Origin: Climacium dendroides
Taxonomy: Eukaryota; Streptophyta; Bryopsida; Hypnales; Climaciaceae
Reading direction: 5' to 3'
NCBI GenBank assembly: GCA_950106755.1
Contig: OX467092.1
Coordinates: 25,744,582 to 25,808,581, forward strand
DNA: 64,000 bases
The notes under the pieces are model-generated. The model was not told where the DNA came from, did not search any database, and was given only the letters and a program-made list of their open reading frames with translations. Positions 22,908-35,299 of this stretch are shown here, in pieces (the first letter of the stretch is position 1; every line of letters starts with the position of its first letter). The position numbers were made by a program, and so were the translations under genes.

Positions 22908-25900
22908 TTATAGTTCATCTTTGAACTTGGAATGTTTGGAAGTGGGAGTCCGTTTCGGCAGTTCAAATGGAATGGCCGCATGCTGTTTCAGAAATCGGTA
23001 CAAGCCCTTCACACTTCGTTCACCGTCAAACTGCATCTGCAGTCGCAACCAACCATCCGTCCTTAGTTTTTGATGCTCACTATTCAAGAAAACTGGACTC
23101 CGGAATTGGCCCCGCAAAATAAATTGTAACTTTTCATCGGCTTATATTATGAGCTCCGGAATTGGCCCCTCCCAAATGAGGTTCTTACTTTGGACTGCTT
23201 TATAATTAGCACTTAAAATTTTCACCATTGGAAGCACATTCAAAGGTAATTGTGCCAACTAAGTCAAGTGCATGCAGCCCATTGACCAAGTAAAGTTGCG
23301 GAATAGCCAAGTGGTGATGTTGAAGCATTGTGCGTGGGTTTCTTGGGTAAGGAGGAAAGGTATAAAATGACTTACTGGCTCAAACCTCTTCCTGTTGGCT
23401 GGGTAGAAAAGGATAGTCGGAAATTCATCGACCTGAGCACAAACAAAACAAACCCAAATCCAGAAACAAAGAAATTCAGCCCACTGCAGACTAAGAGTGA
23501 AAAAGCATCTCAACAAAGTTTGGAAAGTTTGATATATCTGGTCATGCTATTGCTGCTCACGAGAGCCCACCTTTGCTCGAGGATGCTCGTTAGCCACTCC
23601 ATCCATCTTGACTATTGAAATCGAGGGAATGGTTTTCAAAACCTTGGCAAGCTTCGCATACATGGGTTCCAGATCTTGGCAATGGTGACACCAGGGTGAA
23701 TACAGCTGCCAAGATTACAGCACCAACAAACTCAACAGCAATTTACTCAACCGATGCTGAAAAGAATCAAAATTACAAATAACAACCTTCACAACTGAAA
23801 GATTTCCGAACTTGCAAAAAGGAGCCTACCGGTCGGTATTCAGTGTTCGATACTTGATTTCCAGAGATGAGAAACTTGTAAAGAAGTGGCATATGAAACA
23901 AAAATGATGAAAAGTATTTACTGTGTGATTGTTAACTGCATATCTTTACCTCAAGAAGGGTATCTTTGGCCTCGTCAAGCACCACTTCCTCGAAGTTCTT
24001 ACCAACTGCTGTCTGCACGTCTTCAGTACTCTGCACGCGCTTGCAAAAACCAAAATATTCCCAAACAGCAATTACCAAGCTTGATACGTCATTAACAAGA
24101 CTCGCTGATGCAAGAAGTAGAGGTTATTCCAGTATTGTGCCGGGAAGGATAAGTCGTATATATAGGTACCCAAAGGCCGGGTAAGGATATCTCAAATCTT
24201 ACAGAAGGCTAAATTTAAGATACCCTTGTCCTATTTCCGACACAACATTGGTTCATCCGCACAAATTAACATACAATAAAATGCAACAGAATCTGAACTA
24301 TGACACAGAGATTACCACACTCATGGAACTGTACATACGCAGGAGAATATCTTCAAATATTATTGCCAATCATAAAAGGGTATATGCATTACCGGTTCTG
24401 GAATAGCTTGTGACTTGTAGTAAGGGCGCAACTTGTTCCTCATAAAGCCTTCTACAAAACCCTGCAAAGAAACTTGAGAAGTAAACCCTGAATGGATTAG
24501 TCTAGTTCTTCCAAATTAGGTTACGAAATTTCAGAATCCAAGGGTTTCGTTGCATCCAAAACCAGCTGCAGGATGAAAAACTTCTGAAAAAAATACTGAC
24601 CTTGATTCCTTCAACGGTGAATTCGCCTTCATAAAAGTACTTGGGAGCATCCTCTCCGGCAACAACTGCCATAATCTGAACATCTCCAAAAAAATTCAGA
24701 GGTGTCGCACGCTTGCACGGATATCTTCAGGAAAAAATAAGAACCCTGATTCAGAAACCCATATCACTCTTTTGGTTTCTCTTTGTAGAAGGGCTTCCAA
24801 TCCCTCCGCTTTGAGAATTTTTTTAAAAACAAACAAAATCAATACCGGTTGATCAGGAAGTGGTTGCAATTCATCAACAGAAGTGGCAGGACTCTCTTCT
24901 TAAGCAAATCTTAATACGCTTAATACACTCTACTCTGAGGACCATTGCAATTACGTGTATATAATTTAGTGTTGCCCTTTTGACCACCTTGGAAGCTGTA
25001 AAGTAGCTTACAACCGATTTGGAAGTGAGGTGAGGAACTCACTGCCGTGCACTGGCCTATAAACCCAGTGTATTACTAGATATTCACCGCAATACAAAGG
25101 TAAAATTTTGAGCCACCAGCACTAGCAAACTGTAACCTTGCATACAATACATCTAGACCTCTCCGATATCTTGGGTAATGCACCAATAAATATGCCATCA
25201 CATAGCATCGAGTTCCTGACCATAATGTTTGCAGCCCACACTAATTTTCACCTACTGCACTTGAACACCTAAGGTATGTCAACGGTGTCTTTTCGTTTAG
25301 TTAAGTCCAAATTGACAAGCTCTGCAGCAGTTCCATGCTACAGTGACTGTATATTACCACAATTGGATTCTCCCCCGTGACGCCATAGAACTCAGCAACT
25401 TGTCCACCAATTTGGTCACTCAAACTCACACGTACAAACAATGCCTGCCCCACTTGGCATTCAGATTCACACTCAAGTCAGAATCCAACACATGGATTGA
25501 AATAGGGATTATAATATTTGAAAAATCTTAGAATGCCACTATCCCTAAAACCGCCATTTCCTTCTATATTTTCGAATTATTGCTTAGTCTCCCTCCTTGG
25601 GGTGGACACAATGGGAAAAAATGAATGGGTGTATTGAATTGCAAACTTGAGCAAACAAGTTGGTGAAACACCCACACCTGGCCTTTGAAAGCCCTCGCAA
25701 CGTCTTCAAAAAGTGGTTGAGCATAACCCCAGTATTCATCATCCCTGACAAAGCAGAGGACCTGAAAAAAACACCAACACAAAAAGTAAGTCACAAAATT
25801 AACAAGACAAATCATGTCTTCATGAACAGCTCCACAAGAACATGTTCCCAAGCACTTACCTAGAATCTCTGGAAAGCAGAAAAGCCTTCGTACTTGTTTT

Positions 25901-27359
25901 TGGATGGCATTGTCAAAGAAGAGCGAGGCTGTTTCTCTCTTGTAGAGGATCACAAGTGGCAGCTTGTTTGCAGACACGAAATCATGAAGTGCTTTCCTCT
26001 TGAAAGTGCCCCCTGTAACCAACCCAAATAGGCTCTTTGTTTTAGGGAAAATATGGCACTCATGCTATATTCAGAAGACAGTTCTACACCAGAGGTACAA
26101 GAGGGTTAACTGCAAATCGGTGTCACAATTAAAACCATACAAATCAGAAATTCAAGCGCAACGATACTTACTGAAAAACGAGCGTTCCTCTGGCACCTTC
26201 TTTATGATACCCAACACCGGTTTAGCCGTTTTCTCAAACCCTAATCTGGCAGCCACGTCGTCATTGCTGGTCATGAAGAATGCAACATCCTCTTGCTGCC
26301 TTGCTACAACTGTCAATTCAAACACTTCAGGACCCTGTCACACAAAACCAATGCACGATAGCGCATCCCACGTTATTATCAATCACCATCGTTGATACCT
26401 TTTACCCACATTTCTGAGGAGCTAAAAAAATTCCACCCGTATCATCACAACACCTTTGTCAACGTAACATGGACAGAATGAAAGCAACTACCAATCCAGA
26501 TATGGTGTTAAATGCACCTTCAACTTTTTAAGGTAGGCAACAGCAATCGCCGACTGAACCTCCAAAACGGACTCAACATCAGATACCGACATGATTGCTC
26601 TCACAGACCGACTCATCTTCTTAGTTACATAGTTCACAATAGCGTCCCTGCATCATAGAATTGTATTAAACCCATGTAAATCAAGTCACCCAAGAAAAAT
26701 CAAAGAGTGTTAACAAGTTAATGACTTCTTCATTCTCTGAAGCATACCAAAACAACTGAAAAAGTGTCATAACTGAATGAGTGTCATTCTGCAATAGGAA
26801 ACATGCATCACCATATTCAATTTCAATGACACAATACCAAAAAAGTTTGTAGCATTTGAACTTACTTGGAGCGATCGCCGTTGTAAACAGAATGGATGCC
26901 ATCCAGGAAGAAGAGCAAAGTGGGGTATCTGTCCACACGCAGCTCCTCACTAATGTCCCCATGAGAAGTAGCGTCAACCTTGGCCACAACCACTTGCCCC
27001 TTGAGAGCAGTGGCCGCTGCAGCCCAGTGGGGAGCCAGTTGCGCACAATGCAGGCACCAGGGAGCGTGGAACTGCACCAAGACAGCTCGCTGGTTCGCCA
27101 CGAACGTGGTGAAGTTGTTGGAGCCCAGCGCAACGACGTCTGTTTCATCAAACCTTTCTTTCTCGTCGTCCTCGTGTTCCTCATCACTCCCATCTTCCAC
27201 ACCTTCTTCGTATACATACTCATCCGGATCTTCTTGCTCAGCCGCGTCTTCCTCATCCTCAAGATCCGCATTCTCCCCCACCTCTGCACCAATTGGGCCC
27301 GAATTCCAAACCACCAGGAGGCACAGGAGGACAAGAGATTTGCACTGACGGGATGCCAT
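22908..27359 (-). CDS. PDIL: Protein disulfide isomerase-like, ER, KDEL
   Basis: Twelve exons join in frame to 540 residues: 27359-26866, 26647-26518, 26334-26172, 26012-25894, 25761-25678, 25444-25358, 24675-24601, 24461-24393, 24030-23950, 23705-23571, 23432-23376, 23036-22908. Residues 1-25 form a signal peptide and about 29-75 are strongly acidic. The a domain holds WCLHC (cysteines 102 and 105) with RYPT; the redox-inactive b and b' domains span about 175-400; the a' domain holds WCHHC (440, 443) with EFPT. It ends KDEL, the ER retention signal. The order matches plant PDIL1 proteins that fold disulfide-containing secretory proteins. Oddities: both active sites differ from the usual CGHC, and the buried glutamate before the first site is glutamine (LVQFHAPWC). 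Exon 4 must use donor CAA/GTACGA, since reading on shifts the frame. Confidence 0.92.
23094..23170 (+). repeat. Short direct repeat TCCGGAATTGGCCCC
   Basis: The 15-mer occurs at about 23098 and again at about 23155, within the last intron of the PDI-like gene. No function is evident. Confidence 0.8.
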
Positions 27360-28215
27360 AACGGCAAGGATTTTCAATCTGTTTCCAAGCACGACTCAAG
27401 GAACAGAAGTAACAGTCACAAGCGGAAGAGAAGACGAAACAGAAGAAACGTTCATAACTGACCTAATTTTCAGAACTTGGAACTAACCATGTGCACCTTG
27501 TTCACATGGTTTTGCTGTATTCTGACTACTCATAACAAACACTTCAAAGATCAGCCCTGCGAGTATGCAGAGCTCAAAAACATAGCACGAATGCATATAT
27601 TCAGAGCGCATGTGAGACTTGTAGCATGCAAAAGCTGTAATAAAAACCATGTGGTCTAAGGAATCAAGTCAGCATGTGCACAATCTGAGCAAGCAAACAG
27701 TATCAGAGAGTATGTGGAGTTGGCAGCACCTGATCGGAGAACCTGAGGGTCCCCCATGAACCAGGTGACTTCATATTCATGACGGAGGCATCAGCAAAGT
27801 GCTAAGCCATTGATTTCGACAGATTGGAGCTCGACAAGCGAAGCTCTGTAGTACTAGGACTACTAATACTACTATTACCCATCCAGTATATATACAAAAG
27901 TCTAAGAAGTAGAGCGCCACACTTTCTACACAAAAACACTAGCTCTTCTACTCTTAGAAATCCTTCTTATTAAGAGACCCCGCTATTTACCTACCTAAGA
28001 AGTACCTGCCTGTGCACTAGACAAAAACTTCAAACCTGCCATGTAGAGAAAGTCCTACACACACTTTTGTCATCACACTATGTACAAGATATAAACAAAA
28101 CTATTCACCACGGCTCTGAGAATTCTCAAAGTATCACCAGCACCAGCGCATCGCCTGTACAACACCAGCTCCAGCATCAGCACCGCTCCTCCACCTTGCC
28201 CATTCCATGAAAGAT
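27360..28215. promoter_or_regulatory. PDI-like promoter and BBD 3' region
   Basis: This interval separates the start of the PDI-like gene from the stop of the BBD gene, both on the minus strand. It should hold the PDI-like promoter and leader on the left and the BBD 3' untranslated region on the right. An in-frame ATG 11 codons upstream of the chosen PDI start exists (27392), but the later start gives a clean signal peptide. Short plus-strand ORFs are shadows. Confidence 0.4.
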
Positions 28216-29217
28216 TCACAACTGCTTGAACTGGCGTGACCGTTTCTTCTTGTCACGGAGCTGCCGAAGCTCATCGCGCAGCTTCGCAGCATCACTGTAG
28301 CGCTCCTCCACTGCGGCAATCATCATATTGCGAACCAACACGAACTCCTCCGCTGCCGTGCAGGGCGCCGAATCCGGTCTGTCAAGGTTGGTCATGGTCA
28401 GGGAGCCACGCAGGCTCCGCGTGGACGGCAGCTTCGCGGGCTCCGCCACCACGTGCACGCCATCTCCTTCTGCGAGCCACTTGTTCACTTGAATGGGCAC
28501 CTTGCAGCGCACTGCCAGGTTGATGGCGTCCGAAGGGCGAAGATCCAAGCTCACAACTTCCCCGGAGTCCTCTCCAGCCTTGCTCAGGTACACACGCGCG
28601 TAATAAGCTTCGTGCACACGCCGCGTAATGCGCACCATCTTCGGTTGGTACCCCATCACTTCAATCATGTCCTTCATCACGTGGTAGACTGTGGGTCGAA
28701 TAGCAGGAACGTTGCGAACTGCCTCGATAAGCATCGTGCACGGAAGCTCCAAAACAATGATAGGCAGCAGCAGCTTGCTACCATTGTTCATCTGGAGTAC
28801 AATTGCAGGCTGGGGTCCGTACTCCGGGAGATGGCCAGTCTCGGGGCGGTTGTGCTCACATTTTAGAAACCTGCCATCTCGCATCTTTATGATGAACCCC
28901 TCGGGTCCGCTCTTGACCTCCAGAGCTTCCAACACAGTGGAGTCCACATAGTCTTCATCATTTTCGCTGAAGGGCTGGTCCACAGGAAGGCCATTGTTGA
29001 AGGACATGCTGGAGTTGCATCTCCCAGACGGGGTTCGTTCCAAGTTGCTTCCGAATCCGATCGAGGCGGGGTTGAGGAGGCTTGAGTGGCTCAGCTTGTT
29101 GCCCTTCGAAGCTCCACTTCGCAATGACACCAGGGAAGGTGCAGAGATTTGGTGCAGCGATGCGGCGCAACGGGAGTGGAGCACGGAGAGAGCTGCAGTT
29201 TGCATTAGGGTGGCCAT
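28216..29217 (-). CDS. BBD: BBD/DUF151 bifunctional nuclease
   Basis: A single uninterrupted frame of 333 codons. Residues about 92-255 match the bifunctional nuclease DUF151 domain of plant BBD proteins: FIIKMRDGRFLKCEHN, PAIVLQM, YHVMKDMIEVMGY, RRVHEAYYARVYLSK and SLDLRPSDAINLAVRCKVPI. Residues about 300-322 (AAVEERYSDAAKLRDELRQL) match a UVR motif. The first ~70 residues are rich in Ser, Ala and Arg and poor in acids, like a plastid transit peptide. Studied plant BBD proteins act as DNases/RNases and affect defence gene expression; activity here is inferred. The coding region lacks introns. A sequence GTGCAG/GTTGAG at about 29292 could be the 3' end of an intron in the 5' leader. Confidence 0.93.
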   Translation of the reverse strand: MATLMQTAALSVLHSRCAASLHQISAPSLVSLRSGASKGNKLSHSSLLNPASIGFGSNLERTPSGRCNSSMSFNNGLPVDQPFSENDEDYVDSTVLEALEVKSGPEGFIIKMRDGRFLKCEHNRPETGHLPEYGPQPAIVLQMNNGSKLLLPIIVLELPCTMLIEAVRNVPAIRPTVYHVMKDMIEVMGYQPKMVRITRRVHEAYYARVYLSKAGEDSGEVVSLDLRPSDAINLAVRCKVPIQVNKWLAEGDGVHVVAEPAKLPSTRSLRGSLTMTNLDRPDSAPCTAAEEFVLVRNMMIAAVEERYSDAAKLRDELRQLRDKKKRSRQFKQL

Positions 29218-30180
29218 CTTGATCGGATTCGGTAACTAATGCTCACTCCACGGCTTGCACAAATATACAGGCAGCCAGCCACTTGCTCAACCTGCACAAG
29301 GGAGCCAGCATCTCAGCATTTGAAGCGTGAACTTGCAAGCAATAGGACTAAGTCATAACATACAAAAGCAGTGCAATCAGACCTATTTCATATGACCTCC
29401 AAAATGAAATTCTGGAACCTCCTGCATACCAATCACAGCATCATCGACTGTAGAGCACTTTGTCACAACTTCAAACTACGACATAGAAACTCCTTCGGAA
29501 ACCCAAGCATTCAGATTTTAAAGAGGTAAGGCGGTACGAACCTGATACCCTTGTTTCGAAAATAGACCTAAAATAAAGTAAAAAGTTGGAAAAAGAACAA
29601 AAAAACGGCCTAGAACTGAGGAAGCCCAAAAGACGACAACCAAAAAACGCAGACATCAAACAATCAAAACCGGATCGAAACAGAGACCATGCTAAAATGA
29701 TTCGGTTCCCGTGGGTTAGGTCTTATTGAGCACACACAACCACAACGCAGCGAAAATAGCTCCTCACTCACACTTCACACGTACTTCACATATACTTTAC
29801 GAATAAAAGGACCCTCGAGAAGAACGATCAACTCCAACTTCCGAACCACTGAGCCCCCGAAGCTTCCCACCGAAGACACCACAACCATGAAACCAGCAAA
29901 GTCCCAAAAAAACACCATTCTCTTCAGGTGCGCAATTTCGCAACAAAACTCACACTCCACCAAACTCAAAAATCACACTCGTCACAGAAAACAAAATGCA
30001 AGCTCGCAAACACATGCGACAAACCCCGAGAAGATCTACACCACACACGACCCTGCCCACCCAAATCACCTCCAGTAGCTCGAAAAGAATCTCAAGCTCC
30101 AAAAACACAGACACAGTCCGCAGGGTTCCATCCCAACCCCAATCCTTCACGTCTTTCGAAAGCAAAAACTCCAAACCCGC
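29218..30180. promoter_or_regulatory. BBD upstream region, possible leader intron
   Basis: No coding exon is supported. On the minus strand a pyrimidine-rich acceptor (CTTGTGCAG) ends at about 29290, 75 bp before the BBD start codon, and the shared 5' segment lies 1 kb upstream, so a leader intron is plausible. Short ORFs here are composition-driven. Confidence 0.4.
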
Positions 30181-30189
30181 ACACACAAA

Positions 30190-30420
30190 AACACCCTCCG
30201 AGTCCGTCACGAAGAATAAAACAGACAGCTTCACCTCAGAGTGCGTCACCAAGAACCCAGTCAGAAATGGTTGAGCAAGAACGAAACATCACCACCCAAG
30301 CAATCATCCGAACCCCAACACGGCGAATTCGCGTACGAGCAGGGAAGATGTGGATCCACGAACCTCTCCGGCGGATATTTACAACATGAGAGATGACGAC
30401 GCTGCTGCCGATGCCTCTGC
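30190..30420. repeat. Segment duplicated at 44365-44600
   Basis: This ~200-bp segment and 44365-44570 share about 85% identity by eye, including ACAGACAGCTTCACCTCA, CCACCCAAGCAATCATCCGA and GATCCACGAACCTCTC. Both end just before a tract of GATGGC hexamers. Here it lies about 1 kb upstream of the BBD start; there it lies 90-290 bp upstream of the plastid membrane protein start. Both genes read leftwards. It may be a duplicated promoter or leader. Confidence 0.85.
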
Positions 30421-32140
30421 CGATGGCGATGGCGGCAGGGGTAAGCTTAGCAGTAAATAGCAAGAAGTGCGCGCACTCTGGCGATGGCGTGCGACTTGGG
30501 CTTCCTGCAGAAAAGGATATCCTGCACTTCAGCCTCCCCTGTAGACCGCCCCTGCTTCTCTCTCTCACTCTCTCTCTGGCTGGCTTTTCTCCTCTCCTTT
30601 GGCTTTTGCCTGCCCTGATGGTGATGGCAGTAGAGTGTGACGAAAGTTAGCGTGGCCGCGTGGGCAGCGTTCCCAGAACGGTTATAGGCTATTTAACCCA
30701 AAAGCCATTTCCGTGTAGAAAGGGAGCTATTTCCATGACCTTTTATTTTGGGGAAAAACAAGGATATAAAATGGGTTGAAAAATGTGGTATTTTTACTAC
30801 AATTTTTTTTCCATTATTGCCCAACTTGCAACTATGGAGAAAAGTTGGGAGTGTGGTGTTGGCTATTTATGGTGTTTTGCCATTCTTGTCACAAATTGGT
30901 GACTTTTGTGTGAAAGCATTGTGGATTGTGTACATTTTCAAATTCAATGCAATGGACTTGGACAATTCTTTTTGAGTAAATATTCTCACTTGACCACTTT
31001 CAAAGTTTCCAATGACAAACTATGTCACCAACAAGGGAGTTGAACCTTTCTTGCCAATGCAAGACTGTCCAAAATGCAGTGTTGGTGTTTTGCATACAAA
31101 CATACAAGCCACATTAGTTTTTATGGTTAGAATAATTCCCAAAACAAATCAAGTCGCAATAGTCCCACACTCCTATATTTCCAATAGGTCTTCAAAAAAT
31201 TACACCCCGTATAGTTTGCTCTTCTTCCCATCGTCCCATGAAGGAAAAAGCATCCCATATTCTGTGCAAAAGAATTCGTATATCAAGGAAACATGAGTGG
31301 CCAAGCTAGCCAAATCTAAGAAATAATACCTCTAGCCAAACATTTGCACAATAAGGGGCAAGTACTTCTCCAGTCTATTTCAGCATCACGGTTTCAAGAA
31401 TTTCAAAAATGAAAAGCATCTCTCATCCTCTACAGACCCTATGACCAAGCAACATTCAATTTTAACAACTTAGAAATATTCAAAGATTAGCTTACACAAG
31501 TTGTGCGACTGTACAAGTCTGCGCTACAACTTGATCATGGGATTGATGTGCAATGGTGGGCAAGTTGCCTTGTATTTTGTTTGCGTGGTAACCTTAAATA
31601 AACCTTATTGTACATCAAGATTAGCAAGTGAGAGCAATTCAAAGGCAGTGTAAGGCTTGCTGTCGTCATATAAAGGTTGGTCCTTGTTCACCGTTTTGGC
31701 ATGACTATGAAAGTTTTTCAAAATAGAAAAGTCGTAAGTAAAGTTGGCCTTTGTCCTTTTTGCCTCCAATATGAGGGATATATTATCCCCAAAGCGTCTA
31801 GAAGTTCCTGTTGAGGAAATTAGTGGTCCAATTCAAAAGATAGCACTTGTACAATATTTGCAAGGAAGCAACAATGGATAAGTCACACAAGAAAACAATA
31901 AGATTGCAAAGAAAAAAAAATTGAAATTGAAATGCATCATCCAACACAAATTGAAAAGCCAAAGAAAAATTGGAACCAGAAAAAGTAATCTCACGTAAAA
32001 ATTGCTACTCAATAGTGTCTTGGACTCAATTGAAGTCGCATTACAAAAAAATTTAGGCCTCCAGAGGGTTGTTAAGGTTTTGATTTTCAGCGTACTGTAG
32101 TGCAAGTACAGAAAAAATAAAAAAATATTAAAAAAATACT
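30421..32140. other. Intergenic; GC-rich to 30650, then AT-rich
   Basis: From 30421 to 30650 the sequence is GC-rich with a TCTCTCTC stretch at 30555-30576, probably the outer promoter of the BBD gene. Beyond that, no gene or repeat with clear ends was recognised to about 32140. ORFs at 31012-31296 and 31833-32105 have no recognisable content. Confidence 0.4.
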
Positions 32141-32160
32141 AAAACCTGATGTGACACTAA

Positions 32161-32181
32161 TGTGGCACCAGTAGTGCCACA
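32161..32181. other. Perfect 8-bp hairpin
   Basis: TGTGGCAC, five bases CAGTA, GTGCCACA. GATGTG sits just before and CATC just after, allowing partial extension. It lies at the downstream side of the hAT-like remnant. The role is unknown. Confidence 0.7.
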
Positions 32182-32589
32182 TCAACTGCTATCTTAAAAA
32201 AATAATAAACAATAAAAAACAGTTTTATTTCCTCTATAATTGCACTGGGGGGATTCAAAATTAGCAGCCTTTCGGAGGCCTAAATTTTTTTGTAATGTAC
32301 TAGTTGACAAATATATACTCATCAGTTTACTTGTCATGGAAGCGGACATAGACAATTGTCACACTGAGACCAAAGAACAAGTGAGCAATGCGAGGAACGA
32401 TGCTAAAGTCTCTAGAGAGCTCTTTCCACAGTAGTGGAACGTCCTTGCATCCCAAGAAAACAAGATTGTTATAACGTGGAAACCTCTTTATTATATGCAG
32501 TGGCCTCATCAGTGAACAACCGAGCTAGTTTCTATTGACAAACTTTCAAAGTTTACAGAAAGTTATAGATAAATATGTCTCACGCCTAA

Positions 32590-34036
32590 GAAAACTTGAT
32601 CAAGCAATGGACTGCATTCACCAAGAAAATGAAGCAAGACAAAGATAAAAGCACTTCATTGTCAGATGACAGGTCAAAATTATTGATAGCCTTGACAACA
32701 CATTTGTGCCTCAGCTTGGCGATCATATCAACATCCATTTTCACAAGAAGTGTCGTGTACTTAGCTAGTATTCAATGCATTGGACTCCTCATAGAGATCC
32801 ATCTCATCTCTACATTGCATACCATCTTCAATCTTTTAGTTTCTATAAGATTCATAAGTTTTTGCAACTCAATGTGTCTTTTGTTACTACGACTAAAGTA
32901 AGAGTAAATTGATTGAAAAGGCCCTCAAGCCTCGAAACCATCGGATACTTCAACAAAGTCTCCATGACTAAGTTCACGCAGTGACTCATGCAACTGGCTT
33001 TCGACGTGAAGGAAGTGCATTTGTCCCCAATTTGGATGGTAACACCTGTCTGGGGACCCTGAAACATACTAACACTGTTAACACCGAAGCAAACCAGTTT
33101 GGCAACAATGTCCTCATGAATGGGACTCCCCTCATTAATCAGGGCATGCATTATCACATTAGTGAGGTGGTCCATGGTGTTGCCTTCAAACATGCACAAT
33201 AAGTGCAACAAGTGTGGCATTCGTTCTCAACTATCAACCGCATAGACATGAATGACAGTCCAATAAAAATTATCAACCACAGTGGCGTCATTGACACAGA
33301 AAGAAATAATTCTTGTTGACTACACAACATACCTCAATTTTATTAGAATGTAAGCATAAATACGTTCGCTCATCTTCCAACCACTAGATTTTGACCAATG
33401 CTTTCTAGACAAATTTCTTAACTTCAAATGCTTAAATAAGTATTCTTCCTTTTCAAAATTGCACAAAGGACGTCCATGATTAAAAAAAGAAAACATGGTA
33501 GAAAATTGAATTCCTTTCCTATTAAACTCACCCTCCATACTTGCCAACTAATCTACCACAGTACACTTTGGCTTACAGTTTATCCACAACCTCGTCCACA
33601 ATTTGCAATGCTTCGTATGCTTGCAATCTAGCTTCATGAATGTGTCGCCCTTCCTCAAATTTGATAGTGGTACACCATCCTTTATGCAAGTACACTTACC
33701 TTTGTGTTTCTCTAAGTTGCCAAGCTTGGGAACCATTATCTTCTTCTTCTCTATAGTAGACGTGCAACTCTGGCAGATGACCCTAATAAGATCCCCGTTT
33801 GCATCAAATACGCCCTCAACCTGACCATTTTAACATGTATATACCTCCTACCACCACCACATGAGTGATAGCGCATCTAACTTCCTTCTTTTCTGCACAC
33901 TAGAGTCACAATTCGCTTTCTTCCTCTTCTTGATCATGTATTGATTGACCTCATTCTTGAGCGCCAAATTGGTAACCATTGAGGATGCTATGGTGTCTTC
34001 AAAAGGCAGATCATGGGTAATTGGGTGGCACATCAA
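32590..34036 (-). pseudogene. Decayed hAT-like transposase (DUF4371/TTF type)
   Basis: Reading the minus strand from high to low coordinates, broken frames match plant TTF-type/DUF4371 transposase-derived proteins in order: 33736-33548 (KGDTFMKLDCKHTKH), 33547-33320 (QFSTMFSFFNHGRPLCNFE, then RKHWSKSSGWKMSERIYA), 33220-32852 (KLVCFGVNSVSMFQGPQTG, SHCVNLVMETLLKYPMVSRL), then YSYFSRSNKRHIELQKLM, MRWISM, and near 32600 FLVNAVHCLIKFS. Stops and frameshifts separate the pieces, including a stop after MRSPMH. 34036-33848 is open and may be the region upstream. Terminal repeats were not found. Confidence 0.8.
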
Positions 34037-34039
34037 CTA

Positions 34040-35290
34040 CAATAGACAAGTCTCCAAGACATGTATGATGTTGTCAATCTCCATCTACTATGCACTATAA
34101 GCATTTGGCGCAAAATACTTACCAATGCCGCTGGTATTATGGCTAGAGCCAAAGCAATAAATTCTAAAGTTATCCAAAAGCTTCAATCGACGTGCCATGG
34201 AACCTGCACAAGAAATGACTAAGGCAACGATACCTCAAAACAAGCAACACACTAGGAAGCAAGTACAAGAATATCCCAATCCAAAACAAAATGAGTCACA
34301 ACAAGAACACAAGCCAAATACAAAGCCAATGATAATAGGTGAATGTATGAAAGCAAACCAAAGGGAGGAATTAAATTTTGCAGTTCTGGCAACAATCAAA
34401 ATTCTTGTGCAACCTTCATCAATGAGTTCATCAACCCTCTAGTCTTGCAATTCCCAATTTTCCACAAACCAAGTTCCCACATTTTCAAAAAAATTCAATC
34501 GCACTGAATACAAGGGAGACAGTACATGCTTCCAATAAACCTAGAAGTGGCGCATTGGAAATTTCAAAACCCTGGAATTCACAATTTAATACATTGAAAA
34601 TCTAAAAGGGGAGAAGATGCCACCATGTAGGTTTTTAAAACAAATCAATTCTACAAACAAGGGATTGCGCCAACACAACAATGGCGACAAGCATTGAAGA
34701 ACAAAGACACATTCATTTAATGTGCTAATGACCTATTGAGCATCCTAAACATACAATAAATAAGATTAATGCTTGCATACGACCATGACAAATTGCAACA
34801 ATTCTATTGCACAAGATAAAGGAGAAGAAGAGCAAGAGGGAGAAGGTGGTGGCAAATTGGGCGGCTTCGATGTCATTACCAAACCTCCTCATTGAGGCCA
34901 AAAAGTGGCCATAGGATGACCTTCAAGATGTTTATAGAAATGAAGAATGCACCTATTGGTTCAAAAATCAAATCATTTTGGACAAAATACCTTACTGATA
35001 AGTCTCATCCTTCCAAGGTTAATAGCCATAAGTATTCTTAAAAATCCTAAAGACTATGATGAATAACTTCACACCTAGAAAGGTACACTAATTCATCTAT
35101 AATTGTCACTTAAGACAGGAGATCCTATTTGAGTCATGCATCTATTTAAGCCATGCATCTATTTAAGCCATTTTGTAGTCACTATATATTCTAGTTGAAT
35201 TTTGTGGTATTTGAGCATAATAAAGTGTAGATAGAGTGTAGATCATAGTATGACAACAAGGTGAAAATTGTTGTAATTTTCATTGCTCAA
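34040..35290. other. Intergenic, nothing recognised
   Basis: AT-rich sequence. The plus ORF at 34197-34442 is Gln/Lys/Asn-rich without a domain. A short direct repeat (GCCATGCATCTATTTAA) occurs twice near 35135-35170. Confidence 0.4.
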
Positions 35291-35299
35291 TAGGCAACT

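Noticed and set aside
25564..26022. Single long minus frame as an exon of the PDI-like gene
   Set aside because: Reading straight through gives VRRLFCFPEILG and loses the family pattern. Splicing at CAA/GTACGA joins IQKQ to VLCFVRDDEYW, which fits the family and keeps phase.
26856..27461. Plus-strand ORF of 201 codons over the start of the PDI-like gene
   Set aside because: It is antisense to exon 1 of the PDI-like gene, whose signal peptide, acidic tract and thioredoxin motif are clear; the Ser-rich frame at 26980-27348 is also a shadow.
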